Below are positions 1 to 9,400 of a stretch of 64,000 bases of DNA, one piece after another. The stretch is from the NCBI GenBank assembly GCA_027946365.1, contig JAPEUQ010000008.1, forward strand, positions 248,001-312,000, given 5' to 3'. How positions within the stretch are numbered: the stretch's first letter is position 1; each line of letters begins with the position of its first letter. Both the position numbers and the translations under genes were made by a program. The DNA is from Kalmusia sp. IMI 367209. Lineage: Eukaryota; Ascomycota; Dothideomycetes; Pleosporales; Didymosphaeriaceae. The notes beneath the pieces are model-generated. The model had not been told where the DNA came from and did not search any database. It saw nothing but the letters and a program-made list of their open reading frames with translations.

Positions 1-1520
1 AGCTTCATTTGGTCTGTATATTTCGATGGCAAGTGCTACAATGGAATAATTACTCACTTTCACCTCGGTCTCTAATACCTATCAACCTTCCTATCAGACA
101 GCATCCGAAATCCATCGATCGCAGCGTATTTGCTCCGCTACTGAGCTATTTTCTGGCGGAAGCACCGTGTCTGAAACTTCCTGTTTGAGCACAAATCTGA
201 AAAGTGTTGATCGTGGTGATAAATTGTGAAGCGAGATGCCGTCACGTGCCCGTCTAGGGTGGATTGGATTGCTGCCCGCTGTCCAACAATCTATCTAGCC
301 AATCTCGAAGAGTGGAGTAGTCTATTTTCATGTGCTGTGTGCGCAACATATGCTGCGCGTCGTTGTCGATATGCTTTCTTTCAGAAAGATGTCGATTCGG
401 CGTCGGATGAGCCATCGGTGCGAGATAGCGACCGAGAGCTCGGCCGATGGCGAGCATCCAATACACCTACTTGGGTAGTTTTGAAGTGTATGAATGGCTG
501 TGCTGCTCGTCAGCAAGCACGCCCCTGATCGGCTGATGCCGCGCCTTCCGTGGATGTACGAGGGACCTTCAAAGCAAGTATTGGGTTGGCTGAATGTGCA
601 TTCTGCTTTCTCAAGAGATATTGAACGCGACGTAGGCATTTCGTGGGGCAAGTGCTGCCTGATAATTATGGCTGGGAACGAAGGTGTCTAGCTGGAATAA
701 GTTGAAGCAGCCTCCCAAAGATATTAAGCGAGTGCAAGAGGGTAAGTCTTTACGTAAAACTTGGTTGTATAAGGAGATGGAAAATCAACCGTTGTAATAG
801 GTACGTTCTAAGTGCATCTTCATTCGTTCTGACCAAGTTGATCGTCAAGAAGAAGAGGGGGCTGATCAAGCACATGTGAAACCAGGGTAGACGTTCTATA
901 TATCAAGAAAAACATATCACGCTCAGACTTCCGTTCCTCCACCTCCTCTCAAAACAAATTGTAGATTTTCAATCTTACTTACTCAAGAATGCATGACTGA
1001 GGCATAGCATACTATGCTTACCCCATTTGCTAGTCTTGCTGGGGGTGAGACGACGCATAGAGCCCAACAAATCGAGGATGCGTCCTTGAAAAATTCCATC
1101 CTGAGTTGGAGAACGTGGTAATTCACCATAATAAATGCAGGGCCAAAATAATCGAGAAGATGACATCTTTCAATGATAGCGTTGGCCCGATAATCCTAGG
1201 CTTTATGCTTCATTCCCACGTATTTTTCTAAAACCTCACAATAGGGTATTTTTAAAATGAGCTTAAACAACGTGCTTTGACAACTGCAAGCGCGATGTCT
1301 TTACGTGGCATTTTCGCTACTCGTTTGATCACTATCAACATAGATGAGGTTTGGTAGAATTCTTCCAATATACTTGTAGATTTAATAACAATTATATGTC
1401 CTTCGTGGAGCTGAAAATTGCAGAGCTATTTGAATGCTCACCCTGATACCCCTGTGGATCGACGACGAACAACGCCACTACAGGTTTAGTCCGATCGTCA
1501 TGCTATATGTTTCTATTTCT
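1..1520. other. Gene-poor stretch, no supported gene
   Basis: Only short overlapping open frames on both strands are present and none shows a recognisable domain or convincing splice sites. The stretch leads into the aquaporin relic and may carry more of its lost 5' part. Confidence 0.5.
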
Positions 1521-1524
1521 TTTA

Positions 1525-2190
1525 GCTTCGGCCTAATGGTAAACGTGTGGATTCTCTTTCGGATATCGGAGGGCTTGTTCAACCTTGCAGTAAGTTCACC
1601 TCTGCGCGTGTGATTCATAAAGTCACTGACCAATGGCGTTGAAGGTGACACTAGCTTCGTGGGCCACTGGTGCCGTAGGTGCTATCCGGATAATTATCTC
1701 TTTGTGTCGCAAGTAGTCAGCAGTATCACTGCATCCACCCTCATCTTCGCCATGGTCCCAACACCACTGACAGTGCGCACGACCTGATCCGAAGGCATAC
1801 CCCTCACCTTTGACAAGGCGTCTTCATCAAAGTTTTAATGATTGCTGGGCTCGTTTCCACTATGATGGTGTTCATAAAAGAGAAGCACAAATCTACATTC
1901 GTCGTATGGTATCAGGCTGGCATTGTTCATTACATAATCTATCAGCATGTACTACACAGGTAGCTCACCCAATTCAGCCCATAGCTTGGATCATTATGTA
2001 GTGATCAAGAATTACGACACTGAACAATGGGTTTACTGGATCGGCCCTAGTATTGGCAGTCTCCTCGCCATCAGCTTCTACAAGTTCCTCAAGATGCTTG
2101 GATACGGGATGGCGAACCGGGACAAGACGGTGACAATAACATTGACCCAAATAAGAACCTCACCAATGGTGAAAGAGAGAAATAGTGCAT
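1525..2190 (+). pseudogene. Decayed aquaporin (MIP family) relic
   Basis: Translating successive frames gives the second half of a fungal aquaporin in the right order. A segment near 1525-1595 reads FGLMVNVW...EGLFNLAVS and corresponds to the first NPA box, with Pro lost. Then come transmembrane-like pieces (TLASWATGAVGAI; SSITASTLIFAM), KEKHKSTF near 1880, a second box near 1950-2000 reading YYTGSSPNSAHSL where the family has TGxxxNPAR(S/D)F, and YWIGPSIGSLLA near 2030-2060. A shift of frame then leads to GEPGQDGDN, like the usual fungal C-terminal tail. Several stops and at least two frame changes break it, and both NPA boxes are mutated, so it cannot encode a working channel. Some of the substitutions (Pro to Ser, Arg to His) are the C-to-T/G-to-A type expected from repeat-induced point mutation, but that cause is inferred. 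The homology call is firm; the exact limits are not. Confidence 0.75.
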
Positions 2191-2199
2191 GATGACCGC

Positions 2200-2720
2200 G
2201 AAGGTACTTTAGACATTGAGATATCTAGGGTTTGAGGAAGGACAAGTACAAGCGTCTCTGGAGACTTTCAGACAGATCGGAGAAAGTAGCTACGGTGATA
2301 GTCGTGTAGCATTGGTGTTGGGCTCAGATGAGCCAGAAAGAAGTATGAGTCGAGGTCTAGCTCTTTCGACGGTGGCTTCGATGAGCGACATGCATAGCCC
2401 CGTTCGACTCGAATTCACACTTTCGGAGACGACATCTCTGGAGAAGAGGACGAGTATGTGATACACGCAATAAAAGCAGAAGAAAAAAAGAGTATAATAA
2501 TGGAAGAATGAAACCGGTGTTTCCGGATTTGACAGGCCGGAAAAGGTATTATACGCTACGTGGGACTAGATCTTGTCACTGCAAGGTGGATGACAAGTGA
2601 GCAATTCAAGGCGAACAATCTTATTGCAAAGCGACTAAAACAGTTCGGCCCCCAACTTAAATCAGTAAAAAGTCGGCAAATCGATTCTATGGATGAGCTG
2701 CCATCTCGTTACATGCCTCA
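2200..2720. other. Intergenic between aquaporin relic and peptide precursor
   Basis: Two short plus-strand frames (2216-2461 and 2560-2742) have no recognisable domain. The first might be a remnant of the aquaporin C-terminal extension. No other signal is visible. Confidence 0.4.
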
Positions 2721-2723
2721 CAT

Positions 2724-3376
2724 CTACTCGCTGTTCGCTTGAATCCACGCCTGGCAAGGTTCATCCTCAATCAAGCAGCAAGCCAACTCACTCTCATCCA
2801 CAACTTGCCCATCACGCTTCTCAAACACATCCCTCTTGATAGACACCGCATTCTGCTCAATGACCTTCTGGCAACGGGCATCCGAGATGAGGCAGCACGC
2901 AAGTTCGCTCTCATCAACAAGCTGTCCATCGCGCTTCTCAGACTTGGGTAAGACGCTGCTAACGTAGAGAACAGCCGGGTCGGCCTCAGCGTTACGCTTC
3001 TCAGACTTGGGGAGAACAGAGGAAACGTATAGCACCGCAGGGTCCGCCTCACGCTTTTCAGATTTGGGGAGGACGCTGCTGACATAGAGGACAGCTGGGT
3101 CGGCCTCACGTTTCTCGGATTTGGGAAGAACGCTGGTTACGTAGAGGACAGCTGGGTTGGCTTCGGCATCGCGCTTCTCCGACTTCGGGAGAACGCTGCT
3201 AACGTATTGAACGGCCGGGTTGGCTTCAGCCTCGCGCTCAGCAACTGATTTGGCACGTCAACATCGAGCTTTGCCGCGAGATCAATGTGGTATGCGAGCA
3301 ACTTACTTCCATTGGGAAGAGCAGAAGTAAAAGCCACGAGAGTAGCAAGGCTGACGATGATCTGCTGGCCGTACAT
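2724..3376 (-). CDS. Repeat-containing, Kex2-processed secreted peptide precursor (dikaritin-like RiPP candidate)
   Basis: Exons 3376-3307 and 3244-2724 flank a 62 nt intron (GTAAGT donor, CAG acceptor) and encode 196 residues. Residues 1-19 form a signal peptide (MYGQQIIVSLATLVAFTSA). Five tandem cassettes follow at residues 28-48, 49-69, 70-88, 89-107 and 108-128, with consensus EADPAVLYVSSVLPKSEKR; the first has Q for L before Tyr and the second has T for the first S. Each ends in a Lys-Arg kexin site, and a Glu-Ala or Asp-Ala-Glu-Ala spacer precedes each core. Two further cassettes share DGQxVDESELACCLI (residues 129-161 and 168-196), each with three Cys. Known family logic: fungal dikaritin precursors (UstA, PhomA, AprA types) have a signal peptide, repeated Tyr-containing cores and KR sites, and sit beside UstYa oxidases; two HxxHC proteins lie just downstream here. 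The product is inferred. A mating-pheromone-like precursor is the main alternative, though no usual alpha-factor motif is seen. Confidence 0.85.
2727..2930 (-). repeat. Two Cys-containing C-terminal cassettes of the precursor
   Basis: Copies at 2930-2832 and 2813-2727 share DGQ(L/V)VDESELACCLI followed by a third Cys (DARCQ, DEPCQ). They are separated by a six-residue piece, DVFEKR, itself bounded by Lys-Arg. They are unrelated in sequence to the five Tyr cassettes. Confidence 0.9.
2931..3233 (-). repeat. Five tandem Tyr-core cassettes of the precursor
   Basis: Units lie at 3233-3171, 3170-3108, 3107-3051, 3050-2994 and 2993-2931, 57 or 63 nt each. The third and fourth encode identical 19-residue peptides although 12 of 19 codons differ, all synonymously. 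The unit length varies only by a two-residue (N/D)A addition to the spacer. Confidence 0.95.
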
Positions 3377-4447
3377 ACTGATCGAAGTTTGGGTTGAAAC
3401 CGTTAATCGGGATTGTGAGGAACTTCTGAAAGGTGGATGGAGTTTGAATCTGGGGATTCTCTATTTATATAGGCGGCTCAGTCAGTCTGTCTTCTTTTCG
3501 CTGAGTACTTCGGACATCCGTGCGCCGTGAGGTGGTCCAGTGATGATCCCTATCCCCTATTCACCCATATCGCGCTTCCTGCCAAGTAAAACTTTCCAAC
3601 CGAATTTTGCGTCTCGGTTGTGACAAGTTGGCATTCCTGTCATCTTTACGGCTGCCTAGCGTACTGTTGGATAACTCTATTCTCGTGGCCCATGGTCAAA
3701 CGTGAATCAGCATCAGTGGCACTACCTAGATGATGCGACTCGCTGCTAGTCAGACGCAAGCTACATCATTAATATATTAAATCGTATTCAATACGACTCT
3801 ATCTGACACATAGTATTAGTGTGGGTTTTGAGACATTTATTAGCCTGTTGCGCAAGTCGCTGATCTTGTTCTGAACATGTGCACTAAACGTATACTGCCA
3901 ATCCACTTATCTACCGGTCTACACAACGCTTTGCGCGCTTGCCGAACTAGCAACCCAGCCCCACATTGAGGATTGCGGGGCGATTAAGCCTTGTAAACTT
4001 GTAACCTTATACCCGGTAAGCAATTCCTGCATCCTGCGATCCTCGCGATATCTAGACCGAGTGATCGGGACGCCTGGGTAATCCTAGACATGTATATCAA
4101 TCTCAAAGCCAACATAACTTCGCTTACATCGTAAGAGGACTAGGCCTACGATACCAATCCCTTTTGGGCACAAGGTCGTGAGGTTTTAAATAAGTATTAG
4201 CGAGAGGAGATATAGGTTTTGAGTAATATTTTGCGGTAGCGAAATGTGTGATCAACAAGGGAAGCATTAGGTGCATTAGTGCGACGTTGTCATTGTGTTT
4301 TGCTTATCGCGGACTACTGCCTACTAGAGTATGCCTCCAACAGAAGAGAACATGTCAATTGAATTTCCTGCTATCAGTGAGGGCACTTGTACAGTTAGAC
4401 ACTTGTTCTCACCTCTCCGCTTTTCTTTCTCAAATCTGTCGCTCAAA
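3377..4447. promoter_or_regulatory. Divergent intergenic region between precursor and UstYa-type gene
   Basis: About 1.07 kb separates two genes reading away from each other. It holds the precursor TATA box and otherwise AT-rich sequence without a supported gene. A shared bidirectional promoter would allow co-expression of precursor and oxidase; this is inferred from layout only. Confidence 0.5.
3461..3471 (-). promoter_or_regulatory. TATA box of the peptide precursor
   Basis: The minus strand reads TATATAAATAG about 85-95 nt upstream of the precursor ATG at 3376, a normal fungal TATA position. It suggests a strongly inducible promoter. Confidence 0.6.
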
Positions 4448-5416
4448 ATGAGTTTCATTTCTGCTTGGAGGGAGAAACGGTACGATGCCCTACCTGATGA
4501 TGAATCCAGTGGTTCTCATTCACCATCACCGCCCTTCAGTCGAGCGGGAATTAATAATAGAGGCCTCCTTTATGGCTCAACGTCCCTTTGTCTCACACTC
4601 GTCATATTGAACATTACTCTGTTCTTCATGTCTCTTGTGATCCTCGCCATATCCACCAACGGTTCTGTCTGGGGAGAAACGAACCTTGCATGGAGAAACG
4701 CAAACGAATACTGTGAGTTTATCCAGGGCCATTCTAGACCCCTAGACACTAAACTGCCCTCTACAGCTCCCATAGTCGACTCCATACCCATCCCTCTCGC
4801 CACTCAAAAAATGAAAGGCACCCTGATTGACTACGCCCACGACATCTTCCGGCAGCCCCCCTCCCGCGAAGTAGATGCCGCCTGGGATGCACTCACAGCT
4901 CACGGCTTCACCTACGTCTCCGAGTCCGCCGCCCAAAAGATGGGCTGGGACCTCTCCGTCACGGCTCAGCTCCCCTCGCACCTCCTCCCTGAGACCGCTC
5001 AGGGGCCGCACTACTCGGGCGAAACAGATATGATCCACAAACTACATTGCCTCGACATGATCCGCAAAGACGTCTACTTCGACTACTACTGGCTGGAGAT
5101 GTATCCTAATCGCAACGTGTCGGAAAGGCATCGCATACACAGCAGCCATTGCTTATATATTATATTGCAAGCGTTGATGTGCGATGCAAATACGGATCTC
5201 ATTCCGCATGTGTACTTGGAAGATTATGCGTGGCCAGTACCTGATTTCGAGATCAAGCGGAAGTGTGGGAATTTCGAGGGCGTGAAGGAGTGGCAGCAAG
5301 CGCATGATATCCCGCTCAATGAATCGACTACGAAGGCACTGGAGAAGAAGCCAGGGCAGAAGTCGCGGCCGATAACTGATGAGTTTAGACGGTTATTCGA
5401 GGTAGATGAGCCGTAG
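4448..5416 (+). CDS. UstYa-family (DUF3328) membrane oxidase
   Basis: A single exon of 322 residues. I chose the ATG at 4448 because its context (AAAATG) is good and the protein then starts like family members: a short cytosolic tail with RYDALPDDE, then one transmembrane helix at about 43-69. An in-frame ATG at 4331 would add 39 unconvincing residues. The luminal part carries the two diagnostic motifs, HKLHC (197-201) and HSSHC (231-235), the latter followed by MCDANTDLIP. In ustiloxin, phomopsin and cyclochlorotine pathways, UstYa proteins catalyse oxidative cyclisation or other oxidation of ribosomal peptides in the secretory route. Next to a KR-repeat precursor containing one Tyr per core, the likely substrate is that peptide; the exact reaction is inferred. 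The frame is intact and the length normal. Confidence 0.9.
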   Translation: MSFISAWREKRYDALPDDESSGSHSPSPPFSRAGINNRGLLYGSTSLCLTLVILNITLFFMSLVILAISTNGSVWGETNLAWRNANEYCEFIQGHSRPLDTKLPSTAPIVDSIPIPLATQKMKGTLIDYAHDIFRQPPSREVDAAWDALTAHGFTYVSESAAQKMGWDLSVTAQLPSHLLPETAQGPHYSGETDMIHKLHCLDMIRKDVYFDYYWLEMYPNRNVSERHRIHSSHCLYIILQALMCDANTDLIPHVYLEDYAWPVPDFEIKRKCGNFEGVKEWQQAHDIPLNESTTKALEKKPGQKSRPITDEFRRLFEVDEP

Positions 5417-6114
5417 ATGTGGTTACTTCCTGTGCGTACTGTACAAATAGAATCTCGTGTGTATTCCTTTGATATTCTACATACAGTCGTGTTTCCCAAG
5501 TTGTGCCATGCCGTAATTCTTGAACCATATTATTGTCCCATGCTACTCCTGGGACATACTAAGCACCAACTTCCTGATATCGGACCATCATGATAATTTT
5601 GCTCCCTCCGACTCATCCACCGACTCCGAGATCCTCTTCGATCCCTGTTCGTTCTGCATGAACCAGATTAAGTTCGTTGATCGTAGGGCTTGAACCAAGC
5701 GCTAGATCCTCCAGGATAAAGTGCGCCCGTGCACATTCCTTCTAGAATACGGGCTTACTCATTGAAGCAAGAGGTGGTCGCCTGGTGGTATAATCAATGC
5801 GATAGGTGCAGTAATTGGAGCAGAGTCGACTTAGTACAACAATGGTCGACTAATGCTCACACATCTATCTATGGCCGCATTAATACGAGATGCATCTGCC
5901 TCGCAGACTACTACCTGTTGTATCTGCATACTCTTATTTTTGGGAGCGTGCCATTGCAGCCATTCCATCTGGTCGAAGACTGAGACAGTCTGTTTAGACA
6001 GGCCTGGATGACCTAGGAGCAGTGGGAGAAACAACGCCTGTCTTGCAAGCTTGGGAAAGCAGCCCCCTTTCTTTCTGCGACAGTCTATTCTTTGCGACGA
6101 TACCAGCTTTGAAT
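5417..6114. other. Intergenic within the peptide locus
   Basis: About 700 nt between the two HxxHC genes. It contains the 3' end of the first gene and the promoter of the second. Short frames here show no domain and I found no tRNA or repeat. Confidence 0.5.
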
Positions 6115-6877
6115 ATGGCCTCCCAATATCGAATGTGAGTACCTTCACAATACAAGATTCAAAGATTCTACATCTAAGCCCCACTACAGTTCCTCAGAAG
6201 GCTCCTCAAACGACAACCTCTTGCCCTTCGATGAGACCTCCGACGTTGAAAGCAACGACTGGAAAGCATTGGAAAAGCCTCGCGCAACCCAGCACCCCAA
6301 CAAAAGGCTGCGACTCCTCCGCATAGCCAAAGACATCGCCCTCTACCTACTCGCCTTCCTCGGCCTAGCCGCCTCAATCTCCTACTTCGCAGCCCAGCGC
6401 CATGCACCTCAGTACAACGCCACCTACGACGCCAACTTCACTGCCAGCTACTCAACTACACCGTGCAACTGCGGAACCTCCGTCACCGAAGCGCGTAACC
6501 TCGGCTGCATCTACGACGAGCTGTCCGCAGGCTGGTTCCCTCCACACTGCCTCGACACCCAACTCTCGGCCGAATTTGCATCGCTCGGAGACAATCCTGC
6601 GGGAGGGTGGCTCTACTGGGTGGACAAGAATCACACGCAATCGCTTACGTTGGAAGAAGCGAGTTTGTACGCAGACAAACAGCCCGAGAATTTCCACATG
6701 AGTCACGAGTGGCATGTGCAGCATTGTTTGTTTCTGTGGCTGAAGGAGCATCGGATGAAAGCGAGGGGGATGGTGTATGATCCGAGGAGCGACAGCGAGC
6801 ACCATATCAGGCATTGCATGCATATTCTTATGACACCAGCCAATGGGACGGCTGCGGGAGCAACTTTGATCGGGTAG
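6115..6877 (+). CDS. Second HxxHC membrane protein (UstYa-like, short type)
   Basis: Exons 6115-6134 and 6190-6877 with a 55 nt intron (GTGAGT/CAG) give 235 residues; without this 20 nt first exon the long frame has no upstream ATG. A basic stretch (KRLRLLR) precedes one transmembrane helix at about 53-74. The luminal domain has CNCG (99-102), SVTEARNLGCIYD, WFPPHC, and then HVQHC (182-186) and HIRHC (212-216). Two HxxHC motifs are the hallmark of the UstYa group, and this CxCG...GC(I/V)YD form is a recurrent fungal family of the same general plan. Known dikaritin clusters often contain two UstY proteins that act together, so a partnership with the 4448-5416 gene on the 2.7-3.4 kb precursor is the simplest reading. 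Family relation by motif is good; its catalytic role is inferred. Confidence 0.8.
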
Positions 6878-7102
6878 TGTATTATGGAGATCTCGCTAGT
6901 AAATGTTCGCGAGCTCAGAGGCTCTATATTCGTTTGTTCCTGAACGCTATGTTACTTTTCCTGCCATCTATCGTGTGTATACCGAACTCCGTTGCTTCCT
7001 ACATATATGCCATTATTTTGCTTGCGGCCTGCGCAGCGGATGTGCTTCCGTATTACTATTCTTCAATTAGTGTGAAGTGGATACTCATGGACTTGGTCGC
7101 AC

Positions 7103-8931
7103 TTACAAAACATATTCGTCGAGACTCACGAACCCAGGTTCTGAAAAAATCAGATAAAAGTATTTCAGCGTCTCCGCCATCCAAAAGCTCTCGCATTCGT
7201 CAATCTTCGTTGTCCATTGCGCCTTGGAGACAGTTACGTCCTCGATGGCGGAGTGGGCGACTGCGGTTTCAGTAGCGTTGGTGATGGCGGTGAACATGCG
7301 CCATGCCGCATCTTGGAGGGCCGAGTCGCCAGTGATACGATAGAGGATGAAGACTGATTCGATGGCTTCCGGTCTGGAATCGTTAGCAAAACATACCGTA
7401 GGAGGGAGACTGGGAGCTTACCGCAGTAGAAACCTTTTATCTTCAATTTTGGTCATTCCAGGTAGCAGTCCGTCTTCCTTGATAATTTGAGGTGCGTCTC
7501 TGTGACTTCCGAGCACACGTTGCTGTAGAACGCCACGATGCCAACGCTCTGTACTCCAATCGCAATCAAGTGGGTCTTCGCATGGGACAACATGGAAGGT
7601 CTCAGGCATGATGTTTGTCGGTGTAGAATCGTAGGCCCAGATGCATCCATCGACTAGCTTTCGCGCAACATCAAGTTCGTCTGTCCGATTGAATATCTTA
7701 GCGCCGATGCCGACCATGCCACCAGCGAAGCAAGCGAGATGCTGTGCTTCAGGGTCGAGCTTGACCATACCCAAGCTGCTCCTATGGACGTTGCCGGAGA
7801 TAAGGATGTCTTGGTTTTGAGGGTTCAGCGGTCGGAAGAACATGTGCTTTTTGGCTGCATTGATGGCATGTTCGTAGAGGGCCCGGTACTGTGGTTCGCG
7901 CCCACCGAGAAGCATGTACTCTTTGGGGAAGTACTCGTACAATGAATCCGACATAGCACCGAATGTGAAAGCCTTGTATGCAGTCAGATCATTGTCAACT
8001 GGGCTGACAGTGATGGGAATGAGGCCAGGAATTGCAGTAGAGTTCTGTTGCTTTTCTACTAGATCGGATATTCTCTGTACAGCATCGTAGTATTTGCCAT
8101 CCCCGGTTAGCTGGGTGAGCCGTGTGAACTCCAAGCTCAGAGAGCCTATCTCGGCACTCAAAGCGCTCATCGGGGCTTCCTGATCTTCTTGAAGCGCACC
8201 GCTGCCATAGATTAGCTAACAGACAAGAAAAAGACAGAGAAGACGTACTTCACCCAATCCCAGCGTGTAATGGGCAAGCGGTTGGGAGTATCAAAGGCTC
8301 CGTACAGCATGTCTCCCAATTGCACTGCCTTATCGAGCAATACGCGGTGTTTTGCTTCGCTTAGGTCATATGCACTCAACAATCCTCCCAGGTATCGGAT
8401 GTTCGTTTCGAAGATGTTGAGCACAGGTTCTGCCGTAGTACTGAAATCGATGTTTCGTATCGCTCTAAGGGCTAGCTCGAAGTCATCTTCCAAGCCCATA
8501 ATCAACAGGGTATCTAACGAGTCGACCAAAGTGGCGCCACGGTTTCCAAATGAGTTCTTGTAACTCGCGGAAAGCGGAGTGACCTCATCTTGTAGCCATG
8601 CATGCTTTTTGTAACCTTTCCACGAATGCACAAATGCCTCCTTTACTGCTGCTTGTCTTTGTAGCCTCTCCTCCTTATTGTTTTCCGTCTCGACGCCGAA
8701 CTTGTGCTGGATACGTGGAATGGGTAACGGAGTCCCCTTTGGTAAGGGGATCATGGATGAAACGGGGTAACGCTGCGGAAGTTCTTTCCATTGGACCGGA
8801 CTAGTGATCAATGACGACGAAGTCTCGTTCAGAGGAAGAGGCTCTGTTCGTAAGGCGAGCTGCCGGTAAACTAGGAAAAGGAGGGCTGTCGTGGCACAGG
8901 CAATGGCGAAGCGGCGAAAAAAGAAACCCAT
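7103..8931 (-). CDS. Class I alpha-1,2-mannosidase (GH47)
   Basis: Exons 8931-8249, 8201-7422 and 7373-7103 (introns of 47 and 48 nt) encode 577 residues. It is a type II membrane protein: a short cytosolic tail MGFFFRR, a signal anchor at about 8-25, then a lumenal (alpha/alpha)7-barrel domain. Family sequences visible are GNRGATLVDSLDTLLIMGL, FGAMSDSLYEYFPKEY, HLACFAGGM and, in the last exon, PEAIES followed by ESFWMAETLKYFYL. GH47 enzymes trim terminal alpha-1,2-mannose from N-glycans in the ER or Golgi using calcium; the length and N-terminal anchor match. It lies tail-on to the peptide locus and divergently from MED20, and I see no reason to assign it to peptide biosynthesis. ER/Golgi trimming enzyme versus an ERAD mannosidase-like member cannot be settled here. 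Confidence 0.9.
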
Positions 8932-9400
8932 GGTGCGGGGTGTAGAAGTTCAATTGGATAATATCATTGAAATTGAATAGCTGGCAGCTCAAAGAGAGGT
9001 GCTGTCGAGTGAAAACGTCGTACTCAGGCAAATGCAAGTGAAACAAGGCGTGTAAACGATGATGTCACGCACGGAACAGAATTGTAGAAGAAGCCCTAAA
9101 TTGCAGAAGAATCAAGGTCCTCGAAGAGAAATTGAGAAGTTGACAGACAGATAAATGTAACGACAGTCAGGGAAAGAGCGAGGGGGGAATTGGTGAAAGA
9201 GGCTGTGAAGTGTCGGAGAAAGAAAGCTGGGGCTGCCTTGCTGTCTGTCATCCCCGAGGCGTGCATTATCGATAAGGCGACGGTGGAGGCGCGACGCGTC
9301 CCGCTAAAAGCTACCCCGGCCGCCGATCTTTTTGCGACCGTCAACACCGAGACATTCGCTTCACCTGGACACATCCAGTGCAGCTCACTTCGCCTTCAAC

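Noticed and set aside
2739..3109. Other-frame ORFs across the precursor repeats on both strands
   Set aside because: They are shadows of the tandem repeat; only the spliced minus-strand frame gives a signal peptide plus regular KR sites.
2724..3376. Precursor read as a classical mating alpha-pheromone
   Set aside because: The KR/EA layout fits, but the cores lack the usual Trp-Cys...Gly-Gln type fungal pheromone pattern and the flanking UstYa-type genes favour a RiPP. Kept as an alternative only.
5640..5715. Possible tRNA around a GGTTCAAGCC sequence on the minus strand
   Set aside because: No acceptor, D or anticodon stem could be folded around it by eye.
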